Assembly: GCA_963921935.1 (NCBI GenBank) | Contig: OY998177.1 | Coordinates: forward strand, 107,252,067 to 107,316,066 | Direction: 5' to 3' | Length of the DNA stretch: 64,000 nucleotides | From: Galeruca laticollis | Lineage: Eukaryota; Arthropoda; Insecta; Coleoptera; Chrysomelidae | Translations under genes and position numbers: made by a program | Notes under the pieces: generated by a model | What the model was told of the DNA's origin: nothing | Seen by the model: only the letters and a program-made list of their open reading frames with translations | The model's database searches: none | Part shown: one piece after another, positions 22,640-34,070 of the stretch | How the letters are laid out: each line of letters starts with the position of its first letter | Numbering within the stretch: the first letter of the stretch is position 1

Positions 22640-24830
22640 TAATCGATTTTTACGACTAATTTACAAAGTCACCCCCACCGCCGCCCTTAGGGGGTGGGTG
22701 GAGGATGACTGATTTAGGTTAAAATGGAAGATAATCATCCAACAATACATTTCCGTGATTTTTTTTTATCAAATATGGACGTATGCTAGACCCGAGAGCT
22801 CTACACCATTGAATAATCAATTTTTTGATAACATTTTTCTTGCATATCTTTATAAACAAAAGTTGTCAAAATGAAATTTTAGGTGTATACGTAAAAGATT
22901 ACGTAGAATTTGAAACCAAATTCAAAAAAGCATTTTTACGATTATTTTACACAATCACCTCCACTCCCGCCCTTAGGGGGTGGGTGGGGGATGACTGATT
23001 TAGGTTAAAATGAAAGATAATCATCCATCAATACATTCCCGTAAAACATTTTCTTTTATCAAATATGGAAGTATGCTAGACCCGAGAGCTCTACACCATT
23101 GAATAATCAATTTTTTGATAACATTTTTCTTGCATATCTTTATAAACAAAAGTTGTCGAAATGAAATTTTAGGTGTATACGTAAAAGATTACGTAGAATT
23201 TAATTCCAAATTCAAAAAAGCATTTTTACGATTATTTTACAAAATCACCTCCACCCCCGCCCTTAGGGGGTGGGTGGTGGATGACTGATTTAGGTTAAAA
23301 TGAAAGATAATCATCCATCAATACATTCCCGTAAAACATTTTCTTTTATCAAATATGGAAGTATGTTAGACCCGAGAGCTCTACACCATTGAATAATAAA
23401 TTTTTTGGTAACATTTTTTTTGAATACCTTTATAAAAAAATTTATCAAGATGAAATTTTATGCGTATACGTAAAAGGTTACATAGAATTTTATTCCAAAT
23501 TCAAAAATTATTTTTACGACTATTTTACAAAATCACCCCCACCCCCGCCCTTAGGGGGTGGGTGGGGGATGACTGATTCAGTTTAAAATGGAAGATAATC
23601 ATCCATCAATACATTGCTGTGAAATTTTTTTTATCAAATATGGACGTATGCTAGACCCGAGAGCTCTACACCATTGAATAATCAATTTTTTGATAACATT
23701 TTTCTTGCATATCTTTATAAACAAAAGTTGTCAAAATGAAATTTTAGGTGTATACGTAAAAGATTACGTAGAATTTGAAACCAAATTCAAAAAAGCATTT
23801 TTACGATTATTTTACAAAATCACCTCCACCCCCGCCCTTAGGGGGTGGGTGGGGGATGACTGATTTAGGTTAAAATGAAAGATAATCATCCATCAATACA
23901 TTCCCGTAAAACATTTTCTTTTATCAAATATGGAAGTATGCTAGACCCGAGAGCCCTACACCATTGAATAATCAATTTTTTGATAACATTTTTCTTGCAT
24001 ATCTTTATAAACAAAAGTTGTCGAAATGAAATTTCAGGTGTATACGTAAAAGATTACGTAGAATTTAATTCCAAATTCAAAAAAGCATTTTTACGATTAT
24101 TTTACAAAATCACCTCCACCCCCGCCCTTAGGGGGTGGGTGGGGGATGACTGATTTAGGTAAAATGAAAGATAATCATCCATCAATACATTCCCGTAAAA
24201 CATTTTCTTTTATCAAATATGGAAGTATGCTAGACCCGAGAGCCCTACACCATTGAATAATCAATTTTTTGATAACAATTTTTTTGAATACCTTTATAAA
24301 AAAAATGTTTCAAGATGAATTTTTAGGTGTATACGTAAAAGGTTACGTAGAATTTGATTCCAAATTCAAAAATTATTTTTACGACTATTTTACAAAATCA
24401 CCCCCACCCCCGTCCTTAGGGGGTGGGTGGGGGATGACTGATTCAGTTTAAAATGGAAGATAATCATCCATCAATACATTGCTGTGAAATTGGAAATGGA
24501 AGTATGCTAGACCCGAGAGCTCTACACCATTGAATAATCAATTTTTTGATAACATTTTTTTTGCATAACTTTATAAAAAAAGCCATCAAAATGAAATTCC
24601 AGGTGTATACGTAAAAAACTACGTACAATTTGATTCCGAATTCAATAATTTATTTTTATTACTATTTTACAAAGTCACCCCCACCCCCGTCCTTAGTGGT
24701 TGGGTGGGGGATGACTGATTTAGGATAAAATGAAAGATAATCATCCATCAATACATTCCCGTGAAAAAATATCAAATCAAAGTATTTCACAAAGTCACCC
24801 CCACTCCCGCCCTTAAATTTTTTTTATCAA
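22640..24830 (-). repeat. Right-arm satellite array of the fold-back element
   Basis: About eight inverted monomers. The GGGTGGG(T/A)GG block recurs near 22695, 22981, 23271, 23559, 23846, 24136, 24424 and 24701 (mostly 287-290-bp spacing). Monomers three apart are the most similar: those with GGACGTATGCTAG and GAATTTGAAACCAAATTC occur at 22691 and 23559 only. This indicates a trimeric higher-order unit of about 866 bp. ORFs at 23389-23586 and 24269-24451 are shadows of the repeat. Confidence 0.95.
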
Positions 24831-24868
24831 ATATGGAAGTATGCTAGACCCAAGAGCCCTACTCCAAC

Positions 24869-25126
24869 TATAACATTATATTTTTTATGATATATTTGAT
24901 GGGAACCAACATCCAGTGGTTCATATATATTTTCTTAAAATTCACTGTTACATTTGGGCTGAAAATGTACGATAACTAATCTCTAAATTATCCACACTGT
25001 AATTTGGGGACATTGTACCCAAACTGTATGGAAGATGAACGGTAAAAGTTTCGGGACCGTCCCGAAACTGACCACTTGTCCTCAAACTGTCGTGTGGGTT
25101 GATGTTTTCGTACCCAAACTGTAGTC

Positions 25127-25132
<6 letters not shown>
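24869..25132. other. Short spacer with a perfect palindrome
   Basis: Positions 25048-25068 form a perfect 21-bp palindrome: arm GTTTCGGGAC, centre C, arm GTCCCGAAAC. Around it CCCAAACTGTA occurs twice (about 25017 and 25113). No coding sequence is supported. Confidence 0.6.
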
Positions 25133-25192
<60 letters not shown>

Positions 25193-25193
25193 C

Positions 25194-25246
<53 letters not shown>
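25133..25246. repeat. TA microsatellite (left flank of the LTR-like unit)
   Basis: Interrupted (TA)n of ~114 bp, directly abutting the TGTGACG terminus at 25247. Confidence 0.95.
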
Positions 25247-25249
<3 letters not shown>

Positions 25250-26074
25250 GACGCGTTTACTTCCCTAAGGCGACGACGGTGCGCGTGATATATTGGTAGC
25301 GGCCTCTTGCCCTACCTCTTAACGCCTCGGAACGTCACTTCTGACACCTTGGAATACTTACACTTTCTCGGGCACCAGATTTTCAACGTGATTGTCTCCA
25401 CGGCTCCTCGACTCCACTCGTCGAGAGTTCCAGATAGTCTCAGATAGAGGTACGGTAAATTCTAGGGGTCTATTGCTGTCAAAATCCGGTGGTTATTGCT
25501 AAATAAAACAAACGTTCTCACTAGTCTTAAAATAAAAGTTGTGCTCCTGGTTCACTCTACGGGAAGCTAAAATTCGTGCAGCCAAATAACTACTCTACTA
25601 TGGGTAGGTGCTAATCTATAGACGGTCAATAAAACACCAAGGTTCGGTTTATATTTTAGTTCTATATTCTTTTTTCTTATATAGTCAACTTAGCCGTTAT
25701 ATACAGTAAATGTAACTAAGAAAAGAAATTACTACAGGTAATGGGAGGTAATGTCCTAGTCTCCACAAAACAGATATATTAACAAATCATATATACAATT
25801 TATGAGGCGGTTAGTAGCGACGAAGCAGGCAGGATATAAGCGAGAGTGTTTTTTGTAAATATAAAATAGTGTATGCAAAAAAGAAACGGTAAAATCAACG
25901 ATAAAATCTTCCGAATCCGGTGGTCTTTTCGTGCAATAGGTTTCACCAAAGCTTTTTATAAATCAAACGGGTTGCGTGTCAATTTAAGATACATAAATAA
26001 AATGGTTAATTATTCTTGGTAAACTCGGTAGGTGTAGTAAGTCTTTGGAATAACGAGGGGGGAGTTACAAAATG

Positions 26075-27190
26075 GTTAGGGTTGTTGATTAAAAATATTA
26101 GGAAGCCCTAGCGGATATGTATGCCTGGCGCTACCTGATATTTCAATCAAAACCTCTCCACGGAAAAATGGAAGAAAATAACTAGAAAATACCGGGGGTG
26201 TGATTTATTAAATTATTGGGGTTGTTGATTTAAAATATTAGGAAGCCCTAGCGGATATGTATGCCTGGCGCTACCTGATATTTCAATCGAAACCTCTCCA
26301 CGGAAAAATGAAAGAGAATAACTAGAAAATACCGGGGTGTGATTTATTAAATTATTGGGGTTGTTGATTTAAAATATTAGGAAGCCCTAGCGGATATGTA
26401 TGCCTGACGCTACCTGATATTTCAATCGAAACCTCTCCACTGAAAAATGGAAGAGAATGACTAGAAAAGACCGGGGGTGTGACTTATCAAATTATTGGGG
26501 TTGTTGATATAAAATATTAGGAAGCCCTAGCGTATATGTATGCCTGGTGCTACCTGATATTTCAATCGAAACCTCTCCACGGAAAAACGAAAGAGAATAA
26601 CTAGAAAAGACCGGGGGGTGTGATTTATTCAACTATTGGGGTTGTTGATTTAAAATATTAGGAAGCCCTAGCGGATATGTATGCCTGGCGCTACCTGATA
26701 TTTCAATCGAAACCTCTCCACGGAAAAATGGAAGAGAATAACTAGAAAATACCGGGGGTGTGATTTATTAAATTATTAGGGTTGTTGATTTAATATATTA
26801 GGAAGCCCTAGCGGATATGTATGCCTGGCGCTACCTGATATTCCAATCTAAACCTCTTCACGGAAAAATTAAAGAAAATAACCAGAAAAAGACCGGGGTT
26901 GCAAATTACCAAACTATTGGGGTTGTCGATTTAAAATATTAGAAAGCCCTAGCGGATATGTATGCCTGGCGCTCCCTGATATTTCAATCTGAACCTCTTC
27001 ACGGAAAAATGAAAGAAAATAACCAGAAAAAGACCGGGGTTGCAAATTACCAAACTATTAGGGTTGTCGATTTAAAATATTAGAAAGCCCTAGCGGATAT
27101 GTATGCCTGGCGCTCCCTGATATTTCAATCTAAACCTGTTCACGAAAAAATTGAAAAAAAAGATCAAGAAAAGACCGGACTCCGGTTATG
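26075..27190. repeat. Tandem array, 140-bp unit, ~8 copies
   Basis: GGAAGCCCTAGCGGATATGT recurs at 26101, 26241, 26380, 26520, 26661, 26801, 26942 and 27083 (139-141-bp spacing). The first six copies are close to identical. The last two share GAAAGCCC and CAAATTACCAAACTATT variants, so the array is more diverged at its right end. The word ACCTCT(C/T)CACGG is conserved in most units. Confidence 0.95.
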
Positions 27191-27214
27191 CCAAGATGTT
27201 CCAACTTATTGTTA

Positions 27215-27690
27215 AAACACGGAAAATAAGCACAATGAATACACTAGATTTGTGATTGAAAAGACCACTTAATTTCGAACCGTTATAATTAAACTTCTTA
27301 CCTTCTACAATAACCAAATTCTCGTGGTACCTATACACCAGAAGAAAACTCAAAAGAAATTATTAAATTTTCAAACTACGAAAAATAAATACAATGCATA
27401 CACTAGATTTGTGATTGAAAAGACCACTTAATTTCGAACCGTTATAATTAAACTTCTTACCTTCTACAACAACAAAATTCTCGTGGTACCTATACACCAG
27501 AAGAAAACTCAAAAGAAATTATTAAATTTTCAAAATACGAAAAATAAATACAATGCATACACTAGATTTGTGATTGAAAAGACCACTTAATTTCGAACCG
27601 TTATAATTAAAAACTTCTTACCTTCAACAATAACCAAATTCTCGTGGTATTTATACGCCAAAAGAAAGCTTCAAAGAAATTATTAAATTT
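27215..27690. repeat. Tandem array, 159-bp unit, 3 copies
   Basis: ACACTAGATTTGTGATTGAA recurs at 27241, 27400 and 27559 (exactly 159 bp apart). It is followed in each by CACTTAATTTCGAACCGTTA and TTCTCGTGGTA. The sequence is unrelated to the 140-bp unit immediately before it. Confidence 0.95.
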
Positions 27691-28107
27691 CAAAAGAACC
27701 AATGAAAAGTAAAAAAACCAAAACTACGGTTCGGCGGAACGGTATTTACAGTGACTGTCGTCTAAGAATCTACACAACTGAATACCTACACCCGACTCGA
27801 CTCTTTCGCATATCCTTACACATTTCCACCTCCTCGATTAGTTCGACCTGCGCGCTACTCACTGTATCGTATGGCGGTGGCGAAACCAATATCTGAAATT
27901 TCGGTGGTCTCAGCCAGAATAAACATTTTACATGCAATAAATAATTTCCCCACGGGAACTAGACAGTAAAATAAAAATATTATTGGAACTTAAAATAACT
28001 ATATCTCTTATGTATAAAACTATTTCTACCCAGAAACTAGAGAGTAAATAATAATGTCCTTTTGGAACTTAAAATAGTTATAAATCTTATTGCTGAAATG
28101 TTTTGAA

Positions 28108-28445
28108 CATATACTCGGCGACATAAACTACAAAGTAATTTTTATACAGAGGCCAAAATACATAACGGGCGATATATAAAATAAATATATAATCGGTGAC
28201 ATAAACTACAAAGTGATTCTTTTAAAGAGGCCAAAATACATAACGGGTGATATAATAAATATATATTCGGCGACATAAACTATAAAGTAACTTTTATACA
28301 GAGGCCAAAATACATAACGGACGATATATAATATAAAATAAATATATACTCGGCGACCTAAACTACAAAGTAATTTTTATACAGAGGCCAAAATACATAA
28401 CGGATGATATAATATAAAATGAATACACTCAGTGACAAAAATACA
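28108..28445. repeat. Tandem array, ~76-bp unit, ~4.5 copies
   Basis: Units contain TCGG(C/T)GACATAAACTA, CAAAGTAA and GAGGCCAAAATACATAACGG, repeated near 28115, 28192, 28267 and 28353 with a partial fifth. Spacing varies by a few bases through AT insertions. Confidence 0.9.
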
Positions 28446-28500
28446 AAAATGAAAATATACTCGGTGACACAAGGTAACTTCCAGTAACGAGAGCCTCGTT

Positions 28501-28503
<3 letters not shown>

Positions 28504-28572
<69 letters not shown>

Positions 28573-28603
28573 GATATGTATATATATATATATATATTAT
28601 ATG

Positions 28604-28642
<39 letters not shown>
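28504..28642. repeat. TA microsatellite (right flank of the LTR-like unit)
   Basis: (TA)n with two interruptions of the form TATATGATATG. It is the right-hand continuation of the microsatellite split by the unit at 25247-28503. Confidence 0.95.
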
Positions 28643-30361
28643 TATATATTAAAGTGAAACATAGCTACGAAGAAAATGAACTAATAATATCGCTTGAAAG
28701 ATAATAATTTCTAATGAATAATTCAAAAAATAATTCATAACGGCATGCTATATGACTGTACATAGTTTAGACATGTCAAGAAAAACCTAGACACTATATG
28801 CATTTTAAAATGATTTATGAGACATCAATTTAATTTAGAGAACAATAAAACATTGAGAATAAATATCAATAATTATATTTCAGTAAATAAAACAATTATG
28901 AGTAAATTTCATCAATTATATTCTAATGTGTATTTATAAAAAAACCCTGTATAAAGAATAACCTGAATTTTGAAGCAAAATTCAATAATTGTATCTTTAT
29001 TACTTATTGTTACTTTCGAATAAACCCTGTATATAGTATAAACTTTTCGATCAAATCGCATCATAACGTCAAATGAAAATATTCGATGCGGAAATTGACG
29101 TTCATTGATAGTGTAGTTTGGCATGATAATAGTGCGGTTTTGAAACGTAAATAAACACAGTTAAAATATCTAAGAGAACGCAAGCATGGATAATTTGATT
29201 TGGAAAAAACAATTATTTTCACCTAACAACCAGAAACAATAAAACAAAATCAAAAACAAGTGAACGTTGTTGATGTTAAGCTTGGGGAGATGCATCGCGG
29301 GTTTAAAAGACGATAGTCGCATAAAATTTCTTCCTCCAAATTTATTATAAAAAAGTAAAAATAACTGTAACAAACTTAATAAAAAGTCAACTAAAGCATT
29401 AAATAACGTATACAAGTAAAAATTAACAATAATAACCCGTCTTTAAACAAATAAGTGAATAAAACGTTAGTGCTACCTACAAGAACTTGGTAAGATTAAA
29501 ACAATTTACCTTATCCAACAATTTTGCTGATCATCGATTCGTATTACTGCTAATTGTGGTACAATGCAGGAAAATAATTCACAATTTATTATTTTCCAAT
29601 TCCTGTGTTCCATCGTAACTACGAACAATCCACATATTATCTCCAGAGTTGAGGAGAAACCAACGAACTTTCTAATTTCTTGTGTATATAAATATTTTCT
29701 ATAAAAAACAATGATAGAAGTAAATTCTCAAATGTTAGGTAAGGGATTTATTATTGCTACTAATTTTAATATATTAACTAGATTTAAATGTTCAATCTCC
29801 ACTGATTTTACGGACACAATACATTAATAAATTAAACACTTAACTACTCACCAAATTCATATTCTTTTAACAATAAATAACATTTTCGACTTACCACGCT
29901 TTTGTTTCCATGTAAGATTAAATAACATTTTACAAATTTACTCGAACGCAACAGTTATTTGGAACGATTTAGAGTTGGGATTGATAAGTGGTAAACATGA
30001 CCATGGTTACAAAATGTTAGATAAGCATATTGGTTGAAATTTACTTAATAAGAAATTTAAATAAGGTATTATAACGAAGAAACTATAATGAATTTATGTG
30101 AAGGGTTTTCACAAGTTTTGTTATTTGAATCACATGCTATATTTCAGTTTTCATTGTGAATTATTAACAACTATTTTTGAATTTTCAGTGTCGTATTAAA
30201 TTAATTATCTATGATCTCATGTGTGTTTCTCTGATATCTCTACCTATAGTTTCCTGTTGCTGGCGAGCGGTCAGTGCCGAACTCATCTCTGAGGTAAGAA
30301 TAATAATAACAAAGAATAAATTTTTATATTAAGACAAAGATCTTAATTTGAATTGGGATTT
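28643..30361. other. AT-rich stretch without a supported gene; possible LTR end at right
   Basis: Short ORFs (28912-29124, 29170-29415, minus strand) have no recognisable family. The last ~120 bp (30240-30361) are richer in GC, with GCTGGCGAGCGGTCAGTGCC, followed by an AATAAA near 30316. They end directly before TGGCGCCC at 30371, so they could be the end of an LTR. I could not find the beginning of such an LTR. Confidence 0.4.
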
Positions 30362-30612
30362 GTAAGTAAACGAACCAATTCTGGCGCCCATAATAAAAAA
30401 GAAATAACTATTAAAATATATGAACAACAATTAAATAAAATAATATATAACAACTTGGTTCACCACAACGTGAGCGAATAAAACATAACAATCTGGTTCG
30501 TCCAACGTGAGACAATTGAAAAATATATATGACAATTTTGGCTCACCCTACGTGAAGTCTAATTAAATTATAAATGTCAATTTGGCACCACAACGTGGAG
30601 CAAGAATAAATA
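30362..30612 (+). repeat. Tandem repeat of primer-binding-site-like motifs
   Basis: TTCTGGCGCCCATAAT occurs at 30368. It is followed by degenerate copies of TTTGG(C/T)(A/T)C(C/A)CACAACGTGAGC near 30456, 30491, 30536 and 30579, spaced roughly 35-47 bp. The shared core resembles the 18-nt primer-binding site of LTR retroelements that use a tRNA beginning the site with TGGCGCCCAACGTGGGG. An LTR-retroelement leader with a duplicated binding site is the inference; chance microrepetition is possible. Confidence 0.45.
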
Positions 30613-30616
30613 TATT

Positions 30617-30617
30617 G

Positions 30618-30712
<95 letters not shown>

Positions 30713-30717
30713 CATAC
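30617..30717. repeat. Two TA microsatellites
   Basis: (TA)n at about 30617-30659 and 30670-30710, separated by GCATACATG. The isoleucine-tyrosine ORF across it is an artefact. Confidence 0.95.
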
Positions 30718-31461
30718 AGCAAACATGCTTTGGATTAGAGTTTGGTTGATATGAAGTCCATCATTATATTTTCTTTTCAAATTCAAAGGTGTTAAATCGA
30801 TATTTCGGTCATCTGAAAAATATTTCTGTATATTATGCAAATCCATACGTCAGAAGTTAATACGATTGATAAGTTTTTGTATATATAAGTTTCTTGCTCA
30901 AAGTAAGGAATTGAAAGGCAAATTTCATATCCTACAATCTTGACATTTTACCATCTAGTCATCTTGAGTAGGGTTGAGATTCTTCCTCTCTCCATATATG
31001 AGACATATATTATATATAAAACTTTCTAATTTCCAGAAGCTTCCTAAAACTAGGACGACGAAAATAAACAACAAAGGCAGAACAGCTTTTCGACAAGCTC
31101 ATATATTTTTAAAGTAGAAATATATCAATGACGTAAAAAAATCCGTAAGAATGAAATAGAAGCGCCCGAAAAGAAGTTCTTGGAGCGGAAAGTCAACTTC
31201 TAGCGGATTTCCCGTTGAAACAGGCATGCTTCCGACACCCTGGGACGACAACGTCATATCCTTTTGTCCTTTTCAGAATTACTCTTGTCTTCTACGGTAT
31301 CGATCAGTCGTTCCGTATCGTCAATTCTTTTTGAAATTGTCAAAGACAATGTTAGAGAAGAATTTATATTTAATGCGGTATTATCAACGTAACATTTCAT
31401 CATATACAGAGAACAATGCAAGATTTTTCTAATATGGAAAATATTAATGGGAAATCGTTAT
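30718..31461. other. No recognisable gene
   Basis: AT-rich; the region 31140-31330 is somewhat GC-richer (GCGCCCGAAAAGAAG, CACCCTGGGACGAC) but shows no motif. The 68-codon ORF at 31226-31432 is not recognised. Confidence 0.45.
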
Positions 31462-31660
31462 CTAACACTTCTTCAACCTTATTTTGTAAGGATGTAATTT
31501 TTCAAATATAGTTCTTATTACGGAGTTTTTCGAAATATTCAGCTCTCTAGATATTTTTTTACTACTTAAGTATGTATGTTCTGCTAAAATAATACGAACA
31601 GCTGTATTTTTTTTATTGATGCACCTTTTTGCCATTCTGGACAAATCTGATTAACGTCTA
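31462..31660 (-). pseudogene. Mariner-like transposase helix-turn-helix fragment
   Basis: The minus strand encodes SSKKISRELNISKNSVIRTI and then LHPYKIRL. This is the second helix-turn-helix of mariner-type transposases, whose usual wording is RKIARELGIS...SVxRIL...LKLHPYKI. It is about 60 codons long, without the preceding helix or the DDE core. It may derive from the same family as the scrap at 31845-31990, which is on the opposite strand. Confidence 0.65.
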
Positions 31661-31844
31661 ATTACTGACACTAGATTTTTGTTATGGGATTTCGGTTAGG
31701 ATATAATTTATTGAGACTATCACAAGTTTCTTGTTGACCTTTTCGTATAACATAGTATCCTAAAATTAATAAATCATCAATTCGTTTATATCCCAGATGA
31801 ATGACTCATTGTAACAAACCAACAGAAAACTGCTTTTTCACAGC

Positions 31845-31990
31845 TGCAGTGAGGGTCAATTTGGATGAGAAATATCGTGTTGTATAGACTAGACAACGTA
31901 GTCCAATGAATTGGCAAGCTCGGTGATCTGACTTCACAACTATTAATTTTTTCTATGGGCTTTTACCGCCTCTTGAATCTGTAATTGGAA
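31845..31990 (+). pseudogene. Mariner-like DDE core scrap
   Basis: Around 31900-31965 the plus strand reads SPMNWQARSVI, stop, LHNY, stop, FFLWAF. This corresponds to the WPARSPDLTPxDFFLWG strand of mariner-type transposases but with two stops and several substitutions. It is short and highly decayed, so the call is tentative. Confidence 0.4.
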
Positions 31991-33193
31991 TCACTCAAAA
32001 TTCACTGTATAGTGAACAACTCTATCAAAAATGCTACAAACACAAACAGTAATTATTATCAATGAATAAATTTTTGTGGATACAGTCTGAAGGAGGTGTT
32101 GCTTGCCATTATTGGTCACAATGACATTGTCATCTATGCCGATAACTTTACCTGTTATCACTAGTAGGTCAGTTTGCAACCACTGAAGTTTAGTTGCCAA
32201 ATTTAACAATTTTTTTATGTTGTTTGTGATATATATTTAATAACTACAAATAAGAGGAACAAATTGTACAAATTATGATAAAAACACTAAATACCGATAG
32301 ACAATACCTCAGCTTACACAAATGATTGATGTTCTGTTTATTCTAATTAAAAAACAAAATATATTAAAATAAATGTCTTATTCTAAATTTTCCAAAAGGT
32401 GGTGAGCATGCATTGTATACTGACTTCTGTATTTAAGGCAGTTTTTACTTATTTTTGTCTATTTGAAACGCATTGGAATGTATTAAACCACTCAAACATT
32501 TCTTAGGTTCACCTGGCTAGGTAAATTTTTATTCGTAATGAGTTTTCAAATACTATGTTTTATTATGTTTGGAACTTAGTAGGAAGTGTTAATTGCATAT
32601 TAAAACATAGTTTTCCATTCCGAAGAAATTTTCATAATGAAAGTTTTAGGTATTCGCCCAAATTGTACCAAATCCATATTTTTTGCACATAACTTGTATA
32701 CGAACGAAAAAATTTGACATCTGATATTCTCATTTTAAGATATGCACCACGCAGAACTTTTGATGTTGAATAACTTTTTTCCGTAGAATTATCAATAAAA
32801 AAGTTTTTCTACGCCCATGTCTGTAAACGTCAAAATTCGCACTGTCAACATTCCTTGTAAATGACATTTAACAATAACATGCACGTAACGAGATCTCATA
32901 ACATACACGTACGTTTTGAGAAGAAAACTTAAAGTTCTTGGTTTAATTAAATTACAATCAAATTTTTATTTAGGTAAGACTTTATTTGGTCTAATTACAC
33001 AAATTTAGTCAATTAAAAAACATAAAATCTTTTAGCATTAGCGAGATATATTTAGAAGTGAAAGAGTGATGCCCCTAAATGTAGGCAGCACATTATGCAA
33101 TTTCTTTAAAAATAGGACACATTTTCTTAAGTAGCATGCTATGAAAATAAATGTCATGTCGTTTATATTGTCAATTTCTTGAACAAAATATAA
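31991..33193. other. No recognisable gene
   Basis: AT-rich sequence between the mariner scrap and the recombinase gene. The 72-codon minus-strand ORF at 31991-32209 has no motif. Confidence 0.5.
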
Positions 33194-34066
33194 TTGTATC
33201 CAAACATTTTCTCAACTTTATCTATGAATATGTCTGATAATAGTGAAAGTGATGAAATTATGAACACTCCATCAGAAATTTTAGAAAAAGCTGAAGCCGC
33301 CACACATAATTTGTTACCGCTAAAATACAAAGAAAGGTACGAAATTACCTATAAAAAATGTATGGATTTGCGACACAAGCATAACGGTAAATACTTTTCG
33401 GAGAATGTTTTACTTGCTTATTTCGAAGAAATATCAAAAACTATGAAGCCATCTTCCCTATGGGCCATTTATTCGATGCTAAGAACTACACTAAATATTA
33501 ATAATAACATTAACATAGCAAATTATCCAAAACTAATCGCCCTACTGAAGCGAAAATCGGATGGTTTTAGAAGTAGAAAAACTAATTCCTTTCTACAGAA
33601 CAAATTAGATGCCCCAGATGATAAACATTTGTTGTCAAAGGTAAACAATTAAAATGTTGTATAATTATCATCACATAAAAATGAGTTTTTGTTTTCAGGT
33701 TATCCTCATTATTGGATTAAGCGGGGCTTGTCGTAAACAAGAACCTAGGAATATGAAAATTGAACACATTCAGGACACGGGAAAATCCTTGATAATTTAT
33801 ATTCCAGATTCTAAAACTAAAACGAGACGTTCATTTGTAGTACCAGAAACATTTTATATCACATGTCAAAAATACATGAATTTGCGCCCTGCTGAAATGG
33901 AACTTACTTTATTTCTAGAAATAGAAACTGCATAGAACAGGTTGTGGCGATAAACACAATCAGTAATACACCACGTAAAATTGCAGAATATCTTGAGCTG
34001 CCGGAATTAAAGCAATAAACTGGCCACTGTTTCAGGAGATCATAAGCCACTATGTTAGTTGATGCA
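33194..34066 (+). pseudogene. Crypton-type tyrosine recombinase gene, two exons, 3' end lost
   Basis: Exon 1 (33194 to about 33642; Met at 33224 is an equally good start) encodes a core-binding domain with YKKCMDLRHKH, NVLLAYFEEISKTMKPSSLW and YPKLIALLKRKSDGF, ending APDDKHLLSK. A GTAAAC...TTTTCAG intron of ~58 bp follows. Exon 2 opens VILIIGLSGACRKQEPRNM, which holds the first catalytic arginine, then IPDSKTKTRRSF with the catalytic lysine. After a frameshift near 33920 it gives TPRKIAEYLELPELK, a stop and TGHCFRRS, the H-x-x-R box. The final histidine and tyrosine nucleophile are missing because a GT microsatellite and LINE sequence begin at 34071. Such recombinases move Crypton elements by strand exchange. 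Broken here. Confidence 0.85.
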
Positions 34067-34068
34067 GG

Positions 34069-34070
<2 letters not shown>

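Larger units (their letters stand above)
21362..24868. mobile_element. Fold-back element with satellite-built arms
   Basis: The outermost sequences are near-perfect inverted copies. The left, from 21362, reads GTTGGAGTAGGGCTCTTGGG and continues to TTTGATAAAAAA (about 48 bp). The right is its reverse complement and ends CCCTACTCCAAC at 24868. Internal satellite monomers instead read CCGAGAGC(T/C)CTACACCATTG at this place, so the terminal wording is specific to the element ends. Inward come satellite monomers (forward on the left, inverted on the right), then an inverted core (21726-22626). The left arm has about one and a quarter monomers and the right about eight. This layout matches the fold-back (FB) class known from Drosophila. 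No clear target duplication and no transposase gene were seen. Confidence 0.8.
25247..28503. mobile_element. 3.26-kb LTR-like unit inserted in a TA microsatellite
   Basis: The unit begins TGTGACG, ends CGTTACA and has (TA)n on both sides. The ends are therefore near-perfect short inverted repeats of the TG...CA type found on LTRs, and the insertion split a microsatellite. The target duplication cannot be read within (TA)n. The interior has no gene longer than ~65 codons. It carries three separate tandem arrays (26075-27190, 27215-27690, 28108-28445) plus a single-copy left portion (25250-26070). It is less AT-rich at its left end than its surroundings. A solo LTR of a large-LTR retrotransposon is the simplest reading; a non-autonomous element without LTRs is an alternative. 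Confidence 0.55.

Noticed and set aside
23389..24451. Two similar ~60-codon ORFs in the satellite
   Set aside because: Chance frames repeated because the monomer is repeated; disrupted in other monomers.
30577..30846. 89-codon ORF rich in Tyr-Ile repeats (similar ones at 24988, 47429, 55029)
   Set aside because: Direct translation of TA microsatellites.
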